A stretch of 64,000 nt of DNA from Pedobacter sp. MC2016-05 (lineage in GTDB: Bacteria > Bacteroidota > Bacteroidia > Sphingobacteriales > Sphingobacteriaceae). The DNA is taken from assembly GCF_026239735.1 (NCBI RefSeq), contig NZ_JAPIVT010000006.1, positions 1-64,000 on the forward strand. The letters are read 5' to 3'. The translations under genes and the position numbers were made by a program. The first letter of the stretch is position 1. Each line of letters begins with the position of its first letter. Under the pieces are notes generated by a model. The model ran no database searches. It had not been told where the DNA came from and worked only from the letters and a program-made list of their open reading frames with translations. Below are positions 25,529-34,669 of this stretch, one piece after another.

Positions 25529-25605
25529 TGGTGGAGAATATCGGATTCGAACCGATCACCTCTTCACTGCCAGCGAAGCGCTCTAGCCAAATGAGCTAAT
25601 CCCCC
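25529..25605 (-). tRNA. tRNA-Ala (GGC)
   Basis: The minus strand folds as a full cloverleaf: acceptor GGGGGAT with ATTCTCC, D stem GCTC/GAGC, anticodon stem CTTCG/TGAAG with loop CTGGCAG (anticodon GGC), and T loop TTCGAAT with stem ATCGG/CCGAT. The 3' CCA (25531-25529 on the minus strand) is encoded. Confidence 0.95.
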
Positions 25606-25721
25606 ATGTTTTTATTACTCATCGATCAAATTCCCAATGATCAGTGTTTTGCCAGCGAAATGATTAATACATCTCCTTGCGCCAGCAAAAATAGCAAATA
25701 CTTTCTCTAAACCAAATGAAA

Positions 25722-25928
25722 TTAAAATTTCAGTTTAACGGTAAACAAACTCATGAAACAAACAATGCTCATTGCGGAGGGTAGCGGGTATTGAATAAAT
25801 AAAAAAAGCAAAAATGTTGCGGTAATTAATAACATGCAAAACATAAATGCTTTGAATAAAGAACCCATACAACACATGGCTATGGTGGCTACAATATAAA
25901 TGGGGATTATAACTGCGGTTAGAAACAT
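25722..25928 (-). CDS. Possible small membrane protein, 68 aa
   Basis: The ORF encodes two hydrophobic stretches (about 2-22 and 27-45, MFLTAVIIPIYIVATIAMCC and AFMFCMLLITATFLLFLF). It lies alone in the 370 bp between the tRNA and the acetyltransferase gene. AT-rich non-coding DNA easily gives such frames, so it is uncertain. Nothing else is seen in this interval. Confidence 0.3.
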   Translation of the reverse strand: MFLTAVIIPIYIVATIAMCCMGSLFKAFMFCMLLITATFLLFLFIQYPLPSAMSIVCFMSLFTVKLKF

Positions 25929-25973
25929 TAACCGAAAATAACCTGCAGATATTAAGTGGTAATTACCTAAATA

Positions 25974-26609
25974 TTAACTTCTTGATCTTTGATTCAACAG
26001 CGACTGATATTCATCCACAAATTGAGATACGTGAAAACCATCCATCAAAGCATGATTGACATGAATTGAAATTCCCATCACCTTGCGCCCATTTTCATCT
26101 CTTACCATTCCAAATGAAATTTTAGGGCAACTATCGTGATAAGAAAATTTTCTTGCATGAGACATCGAGGTAAAATTTAACCAGGGCAATGCTGAATAGT
26201 GGATTACGTTTTCGCCAGATGATGAAGGAATTAATCCAATGCTTTGTTGAACATTCTCAATTTCCTTAAGCGCTTCGTTTTTGAATTTATCAAAATCAGG
26301 GTCGAAATCCATGTAGCCAAAGCCGAAGGTTCCGTTGGGGCGATTGATGGTTGTAGCAGCGTTCACCGAATCGTATTTCCACACTTCACCATTAATAATT
26401 CTGTAGCGAAATTCCTCAACTTTGTTAGCTGCCGCTAGCGATTTGTGTAAATAAAGCAAGAAGAATGAAACGCCGGTTTCCTTTGCTTCCTGATAAGTTG
26501 ATGTACAATCTACATCTACCGTAACACCGAAGAATGGCTCCTCAAAAGCGTTAAAAAATTCAAAATGATCTTTTCTGATCCAGGTATTTATATCTATTTT
26601 TTCTTTCAT
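25974..26609 (-). CDS. Chloramphenicol acetyltransferase-like (type A) protein
   Basis: 211 residues, the usual CAT length. The catalytic motif H-x-x-x-D-G is NHALMDG with H186 and D190, and a typical C-terminal GISIHVNHALMDGFHVSQF block follows FGMVRDENGRKVMG. The N-terminus FFNAFEEPFFGVTVDVDCT and ATTINRPNGTFGFGYM are also CAT-like. Its gene overlaps the phosphatase gene by 4 bp. CAT-type proteins are often chromosomal in Bacteroidota, so antibiotic resistance should not be assumed. The acetyl acceptor is not known. Confidence 0.85.
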   Translation of the reverse strand: MKEKIDINTWIRKDHFEFFNAFEEPFFGVTVDVDCTSTYQEAKETGVSFFLLYLHKSLAAANKVEEFRYRIINGEVWKYDSVNAATTINRPNGTFGFGYMDFDPDFDKFKNEALKEIENVQQSIGLIPSSSGENVIHYSALPWLNFTSMSHARKFSYHDSCPKISFGMVRDENGRKVMGISIHVNHALMDGFHVSQFVDEYQSLLNQRSRS

Positions 26610-27301
26610 TCAATTAATTTTGGTAAAATATCAGCCAAACGCTCCATTTGGTAAAAGTTAGGATGTTCGATGGTATGATCAATCCGCTCGTGCACCCAGG
26701 TAGTGTGGAAGGGAATATGAACTGCATGGCCACCAACTGCCAGTACCGGTAAAACATCCGATTTTAACGAGTTGCCGAGCATTAAAAATTCTTCTGGCTT
26801 GCAATCGAGGTGTTTCATCAATTTTTGATAATCTCGCTCCTGCTTATCACTCATAATTTCGATGTGATGGAAATAATGATCTAATCCAGATTTTGTAAGC
26901 TTGCGTTGTTGATCTAACAAATCGCCTTTGGTGGCCACAACTAATCGATATTTGCCATGTAGTGCTTTCAAAACTTCTTCTACACCATCCAATAACTCAA
27001 TCGGTTTATTTAACATTTCCTGCCCCAACTGTATGGCTTTGTTGATTACTTCTGGATTTACCTTCCCTTCGGTGATTCTCAAAACGGTTTCAATCATGCT
27101 CAACATAAACCCTTTTATCCCGTAGCCATAGAGCGGCAAATTGTCTATTTCGGTTTTCAGCAATTCTGCAACAACACTGTGATGGGGCATAAAATCTTCC
27201 AGCAAGCCTGCAAACTTTTCTTCCGTTTCCCGGAAATAAGGTTCGTTTACCCAAAGGGTATCATCAGCATCAAATGCGATTACCGTAATTTGATTGTTCA
27301 T
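26606..27301 (-). CDS. HAD-superfamily hydrolase
   Basis: 231 residues with HAD motif I DADDTLW (nucleophile D11, D13), cap domain between, motif II as ATKGD (about 125), motif III K in the QERDYQKLMKH region, and motif IV GNSLKSDVLP. Likely a small-molecule phosphatase. It is the first gene of a two-gene unit with the CAT-like gene downstream (overlap ATGA), so the two may be co-regulated. Substrate unknown. Confidence 0.85.
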   Translation of the reverse strand: MNNQITVIAFDADDTLWVNEPYFRETEEKFAGLLEDFMPHHSVVAELLKTEIDNLPLYGYGIKGFMLSMIETVLRITEGKVNPEVINKAIQLGQEMLNKPIELLDGVEEVLKALHGKYRLVVATKGDLLDQQRKLTKSGLDHYFHHIEIMSDKQERDYQKLMKHLDCKPEEFLMLGNSLKSDVLPVLAVGGHAVHIPFHTTWVHERIDHTIEHPNFYQMERLADILPKLIE

Positions 27302-27381
27302 GGTTATAACAGTAATTTAGTGCTGCAAATGTAAATCAACCTTTCGCGATCAGAAAGGACATTTGTCCCTTATTGTAAATT

Positions 27382-27989
27382 ATGTTACGTACTAACCTTA
27401 TCTTTTTGTCTTTCATCGAACGTTATGTCGAGGAAAATACGGCGTCGAATATAACTTTAAAGACCTTCCCTCCGGATTCAGATTTATTACGCAGGGAGAA
27501 AAAATCAAAAATATATACATCATTAAAGAAGGCATTACAAAATGCTTTATCTCCGAAGAAAATGGGAAAGACTTTATTATAGAATTTTTGGGAAAAGGAG
27601 AAGTTGCCGGAGAATTGGAAGCGATAAAAAAGATCGACTGCCTTTGCAATGTGGAGGCCATTAGCGAAATAATGGTATTTGCCATCCCTGATCATGTATT
27701 TATTTCCTTGATAGAAAACAACATCGAGTTTAACAAAATTCTGTTACAAGAGTTATCAACAAGGATTATACAAACCAGTTCCAGGGCCTCTTTTCAGCAG
27801 CTTTATACATTGGAATATGGTTTATTAAAACTTTTAAAGCTGCAAACCGAAGAGCAAATTTTGATTTCGAAAGAAGATATGGCCGCTTACCTGGGGATCT
27901 CTGTGAGGAGCTTTAACCGAACGCTACAACAAGTTAAGGCTAAAAATGAAGATCTAAGCTTGAAAAAAGTGCTGGAAAGCTTAGGCTAA
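27382..27989 (+). pseudogene. Crp/Fnr-family regulator, N-terminus disrupted
   Basis: Reading in one frame from about 27391 gives GFRFITQGEKIKNIYIIKEG and on to the C-terminal HTH (ISKEDMAAYLGISVRSFNR), a clear Crp/Fnr cNMP-type barrel and helix-turn-helix. That frame has no ATG, GTG or TTG before a TTG at 27588, which is far inside the domain. The ATG at 27382 instead opens a different frame (MLRTNLIFLSFIERYVEEN) that looks like a normal Crp N-terminus. Frame change plus loss of about 12 residues near 27410-27440 would explain it. It could alternatively start at a rare codon. The length of the intact part is about 195 residues. Confidence 0.65.
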
Positions 27990-28113
27990 AAATGAGCAGG
28001 ATGACACGCTTAGCTTTAATTTTACTCAATAAGTTGAGGTTGATAAACAGACCCTCGTTTGCGCTCTAAATAAATTCAACTGAACATTTGAATAGGATAT
28101 TTGTTTATCAGGT

Positions 28114-28623
28114 ATGTCTGAAATCCTAATCATAAACGGAAGTGCCCGATTAAATGGAGACACTCAGAAATATATCAGTAGGTTAATGGAAGGGCTTGAT
28201 TACCAACAGATCAATTTATTGGAGCATTATTTTCTGCCTTATCATTACGATAATCGCTATCCACCCGAAGATCAGTTTGAAGGATTTGCAAAGGAGATGC
28301 TGTACCATAAACATATTGTATTTGCAACACCTGTTTATTGGTATGCGATGAGTGGGAGAATGAAAAATTTCTTCGATCGTTTAACGGATTGGGTAACCAC
28401 AAAAAAAGAAGTCGGTAGAAATTTAAAAGGCAAAACGGTACAATTAATAGCTGTAGGAATAGATGGAGATTTACCTGATGGATTTATTACCCCCTTTATG
28501 CGTACCGCTACTTATTTGGAGATGGATTTTAAAAGATATCAATATTTTAATAGTGGCAACCTGATTACAGAGGATGAACTCACTGAAATCCGAAAATCTT
28601 TTTTTAGTTTTATGCAGGATTAA
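28114..28623 (+). CDS. NAD(P)H-dependent FMN reductase/flavodoxin-fold protein
   Basis: 169 residues with the flavodoxin-type FMN site (IINGSARLNGDTQKYI at 5-20) and PVYWYAMSGRMKNFFDRL (about 73-90), typical of NADPH-dependent FMN reductases and NAD(P)H oxidoreductases. Probably cytoplasmic. Substrate not known. Confidence 0.85.
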   Translation: MSEILIINGSARLNGDTQKYISRLMEGLDYQQINLLEHYFLPYHYDNRYPPEDQFEGFAKEMLYHKHIVFATPVYWYAMSGRMKNFFDRLTDWVTTKKEVGRNLKGKTVQLIAVGIDGDLPDGFITPFMRTATYLEMDFKRYQYFNSGNLITEDELTEIRKSFFSFMQD

Positions 28624-28670
28624 TTTCTATTTCTAACCTTTAATATATTATAAATTTAAAAATAAAACAC

Positions 28671-29297
28671 ATGAAATTAGAAGACGTTTTTAAAAATAAC
28701 GAAGAATGGATCGGAAGAAAATTGGCAAATAACCCTGATTATTTTACAGAGTTGGCCAAAGGACAGACTCCAGAGTTTTTATATATAGGATGCTCTGATA
28801 GTCGCGTAACTGCTGAAGATTTAATGGGCATTCAACCGGGTCAGGCTTTTATCCATAGAAACATCGCCAACTTGGTAAACAACGTTGACTTAAGCGTTAT
28901 GACTGTTTTAAACTACGCAGTGCGACATCTAAAAGTTAAACATATCATTGTTTGCGGTCATTACAATTGCGGGGGCGTAAAAGCAGCCATGCAACCAGCA
29001 GATATGGGGATTTTAAACCCATGGTTACGTAATATTCGTGATGTTTATCGTACTCATAAAGATGAGTTAAATGCTATCGAAGATGAAGGTGTTCGTTACA
29101 ACCGATTAGTCGAATTAAACGTTCAAGAACAATGCGTTAACTTACTTAAAACCGCAGCTGTTCAGGAAGCCATTACTTTACGCGGACTGACCGTACAGGG
29201 ATGGGTTTTTGATATCCATACCGGACGTTTAATAGACTTGAAAATCGATTTCGAAAATATTCTGAAGGACATTAAAGAAATCTATAACCTTTTTTAG
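28671..29297 (+). CDS. Beta-class carbonic anhydrase
   Basis: 208 residues. Zinc ligands and catalytic dyad are visible: C41 with D43-x-R45 in CSDSRVTAEDL, H97 and C100 in HYNCGGVKAA. It interconverts CO2 and bicarbonate for anabolic carboxylation. It lies 47 bp after the flavin reductase gene with its own leader. A good terminator follows at 29384-29433. Confidence 0.93.
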   Translation: MKLEDVFKNNEEWIGRKLANNPDYFTELAKGQTPEFLYIGCSDSRVTAEDLMGIQPGQAFIHRNIANLVNNVDLSVMTVLNYAVRHLKVKHIIVCGHYNCGGVKAAMQPADMGILNPWLRNIRDVYRTHKDELNAIEDEGVRYNRLVELNVQEQCVNLLKTAAVQEAITLRGLTVQGWVFDIHTGRLIDLKIDFENILKDIKEIYNLF

Positions 29298-29383
29298 TCT
29301 GCGAAAAGCTTCTGAGGCCTTCAGGCGAATATGAAGCAACACAAAGCCTACTTAAGCCAATCATAGAATTTAAACAGTTAAAA

Positions 29384-29433
29384 ACCGATGTATGAGGCTT
29401 GGAAAATTTAACCTTCCAATTTCATGCATCGGT
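29384..29433. terminator. 12-bp hairpin, bidirectional terminator
   Basis: ACCGATGTATGA (29384-29395) pairs with TCATGCATCGGT (29422-29433), with an inner GGAA/TTCC stem, and T-rich sequence follows (CTTTTCTTACTT). It serves the carbonic anhydrase gene and the convergent kduD gene. Between it and the kduD stop lies a short motif array GACTCCAGAC repeated at about 29448-29487. Confidence 0.8.
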
Positions 29434-29488
29434 CTTTTCTTACTTAGGACTCCAGACCCCGGACTAAAGACTTTTGACTCCAGACTCC

Positions 29489-30253
29489 TTAACGTCCCAT
29501 CCAACCGCCATCAACGGTTAAAATTGTACCGTGTACGTAATCGCTAGCGCTAGAAGCTAAGAATAAGGTTGGGCCTTTAAAATCTTCAGGCGTTCCCCAT
29601 CTTCCGGCAGGAATACGGGAAAGAATTGAAGTGCTCCTATCCTGATCTTCTCTCAACGCCGTAGTATTATCAGTTGCAATATAACCCGGTGCAATCGCAT
29701 TCACATTTACACCTTTCGATGCCCACTCGTTAGCAAAAGCTTTGGTTAATGAACCAATTGCTCCTTTACTTGCAGCATAGCCCGGAACGGTAATTCCACC
29801 CTGGAAAGTAAGCAAAGATGCGGTGAATATCACTTTTCCACTGCCTCTGGCAATCATATCGCGACCAATTTCTCTGGTTAGAATAAAAGGAGCAGTTTGA
29901 TTAACCGCAATTACCTCATCCCACATATCATCAGGATGTTCTGCAATTGGCTTGCGTAAAATGGTCCCGGCATTGTTGACTAAAATATCAATCACCGGAT
30001 GGTCTGCTTTAACTTTCGCTGTAAACTCCAACGTGCTTTCGCGGTTACCAAAATCGCATTGATAGGCATAAAATTTTCTGCCTAAAGCGGTTACTTCTTT
30101 TTCTACGGCGCTTCCTTCAAGTTCAAGACTTGCAGAAACGCCAATAATATCTGCACCAGCTTCTGCCAGAGCTAAAGCCATGGCTTTACCAATTCCTCTT
30201 TTGCAACCGGTTACTAATGCAGTTTTACCTGATAAATCAAATATGTTTGACAT
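29489..30253 (-). CDS. kduD: 2-dehydro-3-deoxy-D-gluconate 5-dehydrogenase-like SDR (KduD)
   Basis: 254-residue classical SDR: TGCKRGIGKAMA cofactor motif at 14-25, NNAG at about 92, catalytic YAASK at about 155. The C-terminal IAPGYIATDNT and GRWGTPEDF are characteristic of KduD. It reduces 2,5-diketo-3-deoxygluconate (DKII) to KDG. It is in one block with kduI and the GH88/PL8 genes, so in this window it acts on unsaturated uronate from glycosaminoglycans. Confidence 0.92.
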   Translation of the reverse strand: MSNIFDLSGKTALVTGCKRGIGKAMALALAEAGADIIGVSASLELEGSAVEKEVTALGRKFYAYQCDFGNRESTLEFTAKVKADHPVIDILVNNAGTILRKPIAEHPDDMWDEVIAVNQTAPFILTREIGRDMIARGSGKVIFTASLLTFQGGITVPGYAASKGAIGSLTKAFANEWASKGVNVNAIAPGYIATDNTTALREDQDRSTSILSRIPAGRWGTPEDFKGPTLFLASSASDYVHGTILTVDGGWMGR

Positions 30254-30296
30254 TTTTTCTTTTCTTATTGATATTACTTTTTTTGATCAAAGAGTC

Positions 30297-30324
30297 GTCA
30301 TTTCGACAGAAGTGGAGAAATCTT
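30297..30324. repeat. REP-like GTCATTTCGACAGAAG element
   Basis: Located in the 109-bp gap between kduD and kduI. GTCATTTCGACAGAAG followed by GGAGAAATCTT is a common dispersed motif in Bacteroidota genomes. Confidence 0.5.
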
Positions 30325-30362
30325 TCAAATTTCTTTCGCCCAGTTAGCGAGTAAAAATAAAT

Positions 30363-31202
30363 CTACTTCAACTCTGTAATGGCACAGTGATCCATATCGC
30401 TATAATCTAAATTTTCACCGGCCATGCCCCAAATGAAAGTATAATTGCTTGTACCTGCACCAGAGTGTATAGACCAGTTTGGAGAAATCACGGCCTGATC
30501 ATTTTGCATCCAGATATGGCGGGTTTCTTGTGGCTGCCCCATGAAATGGCAAACACTTTGCCCCTGCGGAACTTCAAAATAAAAATAAGCTTCCATTCTC
30601 CTATCGTGGGTGTGTGCTGGCATGGTATTCCAAACACTACCAGATTTCAGCTCCGTCATTCCCATTTGCAATTGGCAAGTAGGCAATACGCTATTGACCA
30701 AAAGTTTGTTAATTACCCTATGATTGGCCGTTTCAGGTGTACCCAACTCCACAATTTCCGCATCAGCTTTGCTTACTTTTTTTGTTGGATATTTGTGGTG
30801 CGCTGGAGCAGAATTTAAATATAATTTTGCGGGTTGAGCGGCATCAGCCGATTCGAAAGTTACCTCTTTAGTTTCCTTACCAATATATAAAGCCTCTTTA
30901 TATTCTAGTGCGAAAGTTTCACCATCTGCAGTAACAATGGCTTTTCCACCAACATTTATCATCCCTAACTCTCTCCTCTCCAGAAAATAATTTGCTTTTA
31001 AATCATCGGGATTTGGGAGCGCCAATTTTCCATTTACCGGCATTGCACCGCCAACTATATACCTGTCAAAATGAGATAAAGTTAAATTAACTTGGTTAGC
31101 CTCAAAAACGTTTTCGATTAAAAAATTTTCACGCAAAGATGCGGTATCCATTTGTTTAACTTCCTTTGGACTTTGAGCGTAACGGCTTTCGAATTTATTC
31201 AT
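30363..31202 (-). CDS. kduI: 5-dehydro-4-deoxy-D-glucuronate isomerase (KduI)
   Basis: 279 residues, the normal KduI length. The cupin-type metal site is in MPAHTHDRRMEAYFYFEV (H, H and E), with a later IHSGAGTSNYTFIWG carrying the fourth ligand. It isomerises 5-keto-4-deoxyuronate (from the GH88 product) to DKII, the KduD substrate. The start MNKFESRYAQSPKEVKQMDT matches the family's start. Confidence 0.94.
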   Translation of the reverse strand: MNKFESRYAQSPKEVKQMDTASLRENFLIENVFEANQVNLTLSHFDRYIVGGAMPVNGKLALPNPDDLKANYFLERRELGMINVGGKAIVTADGETFALEYKEALYIGKETKEVTFESADAAQPAKLYLNSAPAHHKYPTKKVSKADAEIVELGTPETANHRVINKLLVNSVLPTCQLQMGMTELKSGSVWNTMPAHTHDRRMEAYFYFEVPQGQSVCHFMGQPQETRHIWMQNDQAVISPNWSIHSGAGTSNYTFIWGMAGENLDYSDMDHCAITELK

Positions 31203-31354
31203 TGGTTAAAATTTGAGATAAGATTTAGAATCGAAAATCAATTCCTTTTTCGCAAATATATTTATACGATGTTTAAAAATGTAACGAAAGCTAAACTTTA
31301 TTAAGCATGAGAGGAATACAAAAGCTAATTATGGGAGCCAAACCTACTAGTGTT

Positions 31355-32542
31355 TTATAAATACCACTTTTTATATCTCGCCAAAGCCTCTAGATAATAG
31401 TAATCAGCATAAACTAATGGCACATCTATTTCGCTGTTTAAAGGATAAGCGCCAGTACTGTGCATCAGCAAAAAGCCTCCATTTTCGCCAAGTTTGGCTC
31501 TGTAAGCATTACTTGCCAACGAATAAATCATGGTTTCTGCAGCAGATTTAAATTCAGTCTTTTCTTTATCGGCTGAAAATTGTGCAAGTTCCAACAATGC
31601 CGAAGCCATAATCGCACCAGCAGAAGCATCACGTTTTGCAAAAGGAACCCCTTGAGCATCAAAATCCCAAAAAGGAATTTTATCTGCTGGCAAATTAGGA
31701 TGATTTAAAATAAAATGGGCAATTCCCTTGGCTTGTTTTAAATAGTTTTCATCCTTTGTAAATCGGTACATCATGGTGTAACCGTATAAAGCCCATGCTT
31801 GTCCGCGGCTCCATGCAGAACAATCTGCCGCCCCTTGCCAGGTTGCTTTTCTTTTTACCGCACCGGTTTCCGGATTATAGTCAATTACATGAAACGAACT
31901 AAAATCGGGGCGAAAGTGATTTTTTAAAGTTGTATTCGAATGGATGACCGCAATTTCCTTAAATTTTTTATTTCCGCCGTTATCTGTTGCCCAATTTAAC
32001 ATCTCGAGGTTCATCATGTTATCAATAATTACCGGATAATTCCAATATTTACCTTTGTTCCACGATTGGATTGCCTTTACATTATCATGATAACGGGTAG
32101 AAAGCGATTCTGCAGATCGTTGAATAATGGCTTTATATTCAGGCTTCCCCGTCAGGCGATAAGCATTTCCAAAGCTACAATACATCATAAAACCCAAATC
32201 ATGATTACCCGTAAAGGTTTGATTCGCCTCGATAACTTTTAAAGCATCTTCAGCTTCTTTTTTGATACTTTCGTTTTTGGTCTGCTCATAAATATACCAC
32301 AGGCTACCCGAGTAAAACCCACTGCACCACCATTGAATATCATAGTTAACATGTTTTCCATTTTGATAGGTTTGCGGCGTTTTACCGGTAGGAATGCCTT
32401 TTGCTAAAAATTTGTATTGATCGGCAGCAAACTTAAATTCGTCACTAATAAGCTGCGCCATTGGCTTTCGCACATTGTTTTGTGCAAAGGAAACTGAATT
32501 CAAAAGAACCAGTAATGCGATTATTAAACTATTTTTATTCAT
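31355..32542 (-). CDS. GH88 unsaturated glucuronyl hydrolase
   Basis: 395 residues with signal peptide (cleavage after SVSFA, about 20). GH88 motifs: TGNHDLGFMM with D115, and NYPVIIDNMMNLEML with D174, the Asp pair of the family. It cleaves the unsaturated glucuronic acid from GAG disaccharides produced by the PL8 lyase, releasing 5-keto-4-deoxyuronate for KduI. It lies 18 bp after the lyase gene and in the same direction, so it is co-transcribed with it. Export to the periplasm is indicated by the signal peptide. Confidence 0.92.
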   Translation of the reverse strand: MNKNSLIIALLVLLNSVSFAQNNVRKPMAQLISDEFKFAADQYKFLAKGIPTGKTPQTYQNGKHVNYDIQWWCSGFYSGSLWYIYEQTKNESIKKEAEDALKVIEANQTFTGNHDLGFMMYCSFGNAYRLTGKPEYKAIIQRSAESLSTRYHDNVKAIQSWNKGKYWNYPVIIDNMMNLEMLNWATDNGGNKKFKEIAVIHSNTTLKNHFRPDFSSFHVIDYNPETGAVKRKATWQGAADCSAWSRGQAWALYGYTMMYRFTKDENYLKQAKGIAHFILNHPNLPADKIPFWDFDAQGVPFAKRDASAGAIMASALLELAQFSADKEKTEFKSAAETMIYSLASNAYRAKLGENGGFLLMHSTGAYPLNSEIDVPLVYADYYYLEALARYKKWYL

Positions 32543-32560
32543 GAGTTTGGTTGTGTTTTT

Positions 32561-34645
32561 TTAATTTGAAATGTTGTATTTAAGGGTTGATCCTGCCAGT
32601 GCACCAACCGGAAGATTACAGGTGATTATTTTACTGCTTTTTAACTTAGGGGTTTTTATTTCGATCCGAACTTTCGAGTTTTCTTGTGTAGGGTCTGCAA
32701 TAAAAATAAGCGGATTGATGGCGTTCAAATCTTTGACCTGAATAATGCATGGCTTATCTACCTTTACTATTATATCATCATCACTAAGCTCTCCTGCTTG
32801 ATAAAAAACGACTTGCATTATGCTCAACCTGTTGTGCATTACCGCTTGGATAGCCTTTGTATTTTGGATGACTTTAATCGCATCAAGCGGATACTTTTGC
32901 ATAGCAGCAGCTCCAATATCAGGAACCACAACGTAGGCATAACTCGCATCATGTGGTTGTACACCATGGTTAAACCAACTTTTAAAAACCTTGCCCGAGA
33001 CTTCCTTTTTTTCCTGAAATTGATTAATGCGATACCAATTTCCGACCTGGTTTTGTTGGGTAACTTTTACATCTCCACCAGCAGGAAAAAAATAGCCAAT
33101 ACTATCATGAAGCAAGAAACTTTTATCTTCAATAACCTTTCCCCGCAACCAGGATTGATTAATAGTTGTTGTAATGACTTGTGAAGAAGCACTGTTAATC
33201 CCGGCGCCCAGGCAAATAACTTCTTTATCGAAAAAAAACCAGGCCTTTTTTGCCTGAACACTATCGAAATCTAGGTCGTAAGCAGAAGCGCCATAAACAC
33301 CATCGCTTACCCCGCCTACAAATTTGGTTGTTCCAGGAATCCCCCATTCTTTTTTGATGGTTGCTCCTTTATCGTCAGTATAATCTCTGGTTGTGGTTCC
33401 AGGAATTTTATCCCATTCCCATAGCGGCATAATGTTGGCATATTCTGATCCGCTTCGCTGAATATTGGTTGCACCATCTGACAAAAATTTACCAAGCACA
33501 TTTTCATTGTTTCCTCTTTCGGTACGTAAGGTTCTTACAGAAGCCGTTTGTACGCTAAAAGTATATTGAGGTCTTACCTGCCGTGTGTAACCACTTTTCC
33601 AATAAACCGTATTAGAAGGCTCGATTTGATAATTTGCGGGTTTTTGATGTGATGTTCTCCATGTAGAAGCTTCCCAATAAGCGGAATTTTCCCGATTGAA
33701 CATTTTTATTTTATTCACCATTCCAGATACATGGGCATTTAACGAATCCTGCCGACTAATACCTCTTCCTCTCACATTAAAATCGTAAAAGGAGCCTCGA
33801 ATGGTTTTCAAAAAAGTGTCTTTCAAGTAACTGACTAAAATATGGAGTTGTGCTTTTGGTAAAGCATATTCCGTATCTCTCAAATAATAGGCTGCGTTTA
33901 CTGAATTACCGGCAAATACCCGTCCGTAACTCGCGATGGCCTGCTGCTTACCATGCTGATAATAACTTCCATCTACCTGAACACCTTCTTTACCATCTTC
34001 AACTGCAATGGGTTCAAAAAGATATTTTGCAGCCGAATCCAAAGTGTTTTTATTTTGTGTTAAACAAGCACGGTACAAATAATGCAAAGCTTCATCTGAT
34101 GTATTGGCTCCATCGCCGACTTTTAGTCTGCGAACCATCCTTTGAATTAAAAGTTTCTCCAGCTCAACTGGCAGTTGAGTTTTACCATTCCGCATTAAAA
34201 TTAAAGTTTGACCGATAGCCTGCGGATAAAAAATATCATTGTACCACCAGTTTTTATTTTTCGGATTTCTATCCAGCCAATTTTGAAGCGATGTGGTTAT
34301 TGCACCATAAATCTCCTGGTTTCCATAAAATTTATTGGCCGGACGGATATAAGCCGTAGCCATTTCTTTAATTCTTTTCAAAGGATCATACTGTGCATCG
34401 GCATAATTGATATCTGTCCAGCTTCCATCGGCTTTTAATTTTATCAAATCCTTTGTAATCTTTTTTGCTAAAAAGACGTCATTAATACCAGTCTGTAAAT
34501 CTGCGCTGATGCGCTTTTCTATAGTTGAAAAGGGGTCTTTCTGCGCAAAAGCTGATACACTAATCATCAATAAAAAAATGAGGAAAAGCTTTCGCTTTAG
34601 CCAAAGCAAATTAACAGGTAATAAGCAAGGGATCATTTTGTTCAT
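32561..34645 (-). CDS. PL8 polysaccharide lyase, chondroitin AC/hyaluronan lyase-like
   Basis: 694 residues, close to the 700-residue Pedobacter heparinus chondroitinase AC, with which it shares long stretches as I remember its sequence (NWWYNDIFYPQAIGQTLILM, LSDGATNIQRSGSEYANIMP, GGVSDGVYGASAYDLDFDS). Catalytic residues align: H231 (DGSYYQHG), Y240 (SYGRVF, spacing 9 as in the known enzyme), R294 (GRGISR) and a Glu in GNNENVLG (E381). Signal peptide at about 15-34 (ends SAFAQ). It cleaves hyaluronan or chondroitin by beta-elimination to unsaturated disaccharides. The choice between them is not readable from sequence. Confidence 0.9.
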   Translation of the reverse strand: MNKMIPCLLPVNLLWLKRKLFLIFLLMISVSAFAQKDPFSTIEKRISADLQTGINDVFLAKKITKDLIKLKADGSWTDINYADAQYDPLKRIKEMATAYIRPANKFYGNQEIYGAITTSLQNWLDRNPKNKNWWYNDIFYPQAIGQTLILMRNGKTQLPVELEKLLIQRMVRRLKVGDGANTSDEALHYLYRACLTQNKNTLDSAAKYLFEPIAVEDGKEGVQVDGSYYQHGKQQAIASYGRVFAGNSVNAAYYLRDTEYALPKAQLHILVSYLKDTFLKTIRGSFYDFNVRGRGISRQDSLNAHVSGMVNKIKMFNRENSAYWEASTWRTSHQKPANYQIEPSNTVYWKSGYTRQVRPQYTFSVQTASVRTLRTERGNNENVLGKFLSDGATNIQRSGSEYANIMPLWEWDKIPGTTTRDYTDDKGATIKKEWGIPGTTKFVGGVSDGVYGASAYDLDFDSVQAKKAWFFFDKEVICLGAGINSASSQVITTTINQSWLRGKVIEDKSFLLHDSIGYFFPAGGDVKVTQQNQVGNWYRINQFQEKKEVSGKVFKSWFNHGVQPHDASYAYVVVPDIGAAAMQKYPLDAIKVIQNTKAIQAVMHNRLSIMQVVFYQAGELSDDDIIVKVDKPCIIQVKDLNAINPLIFIADPTQENSKVRIEIKTPKLKSSKIITCNLPVGALAGSTLKYNISN

Positions 34646-34669
34646 AAGTGTGGGATATGGCTCTTTCGG

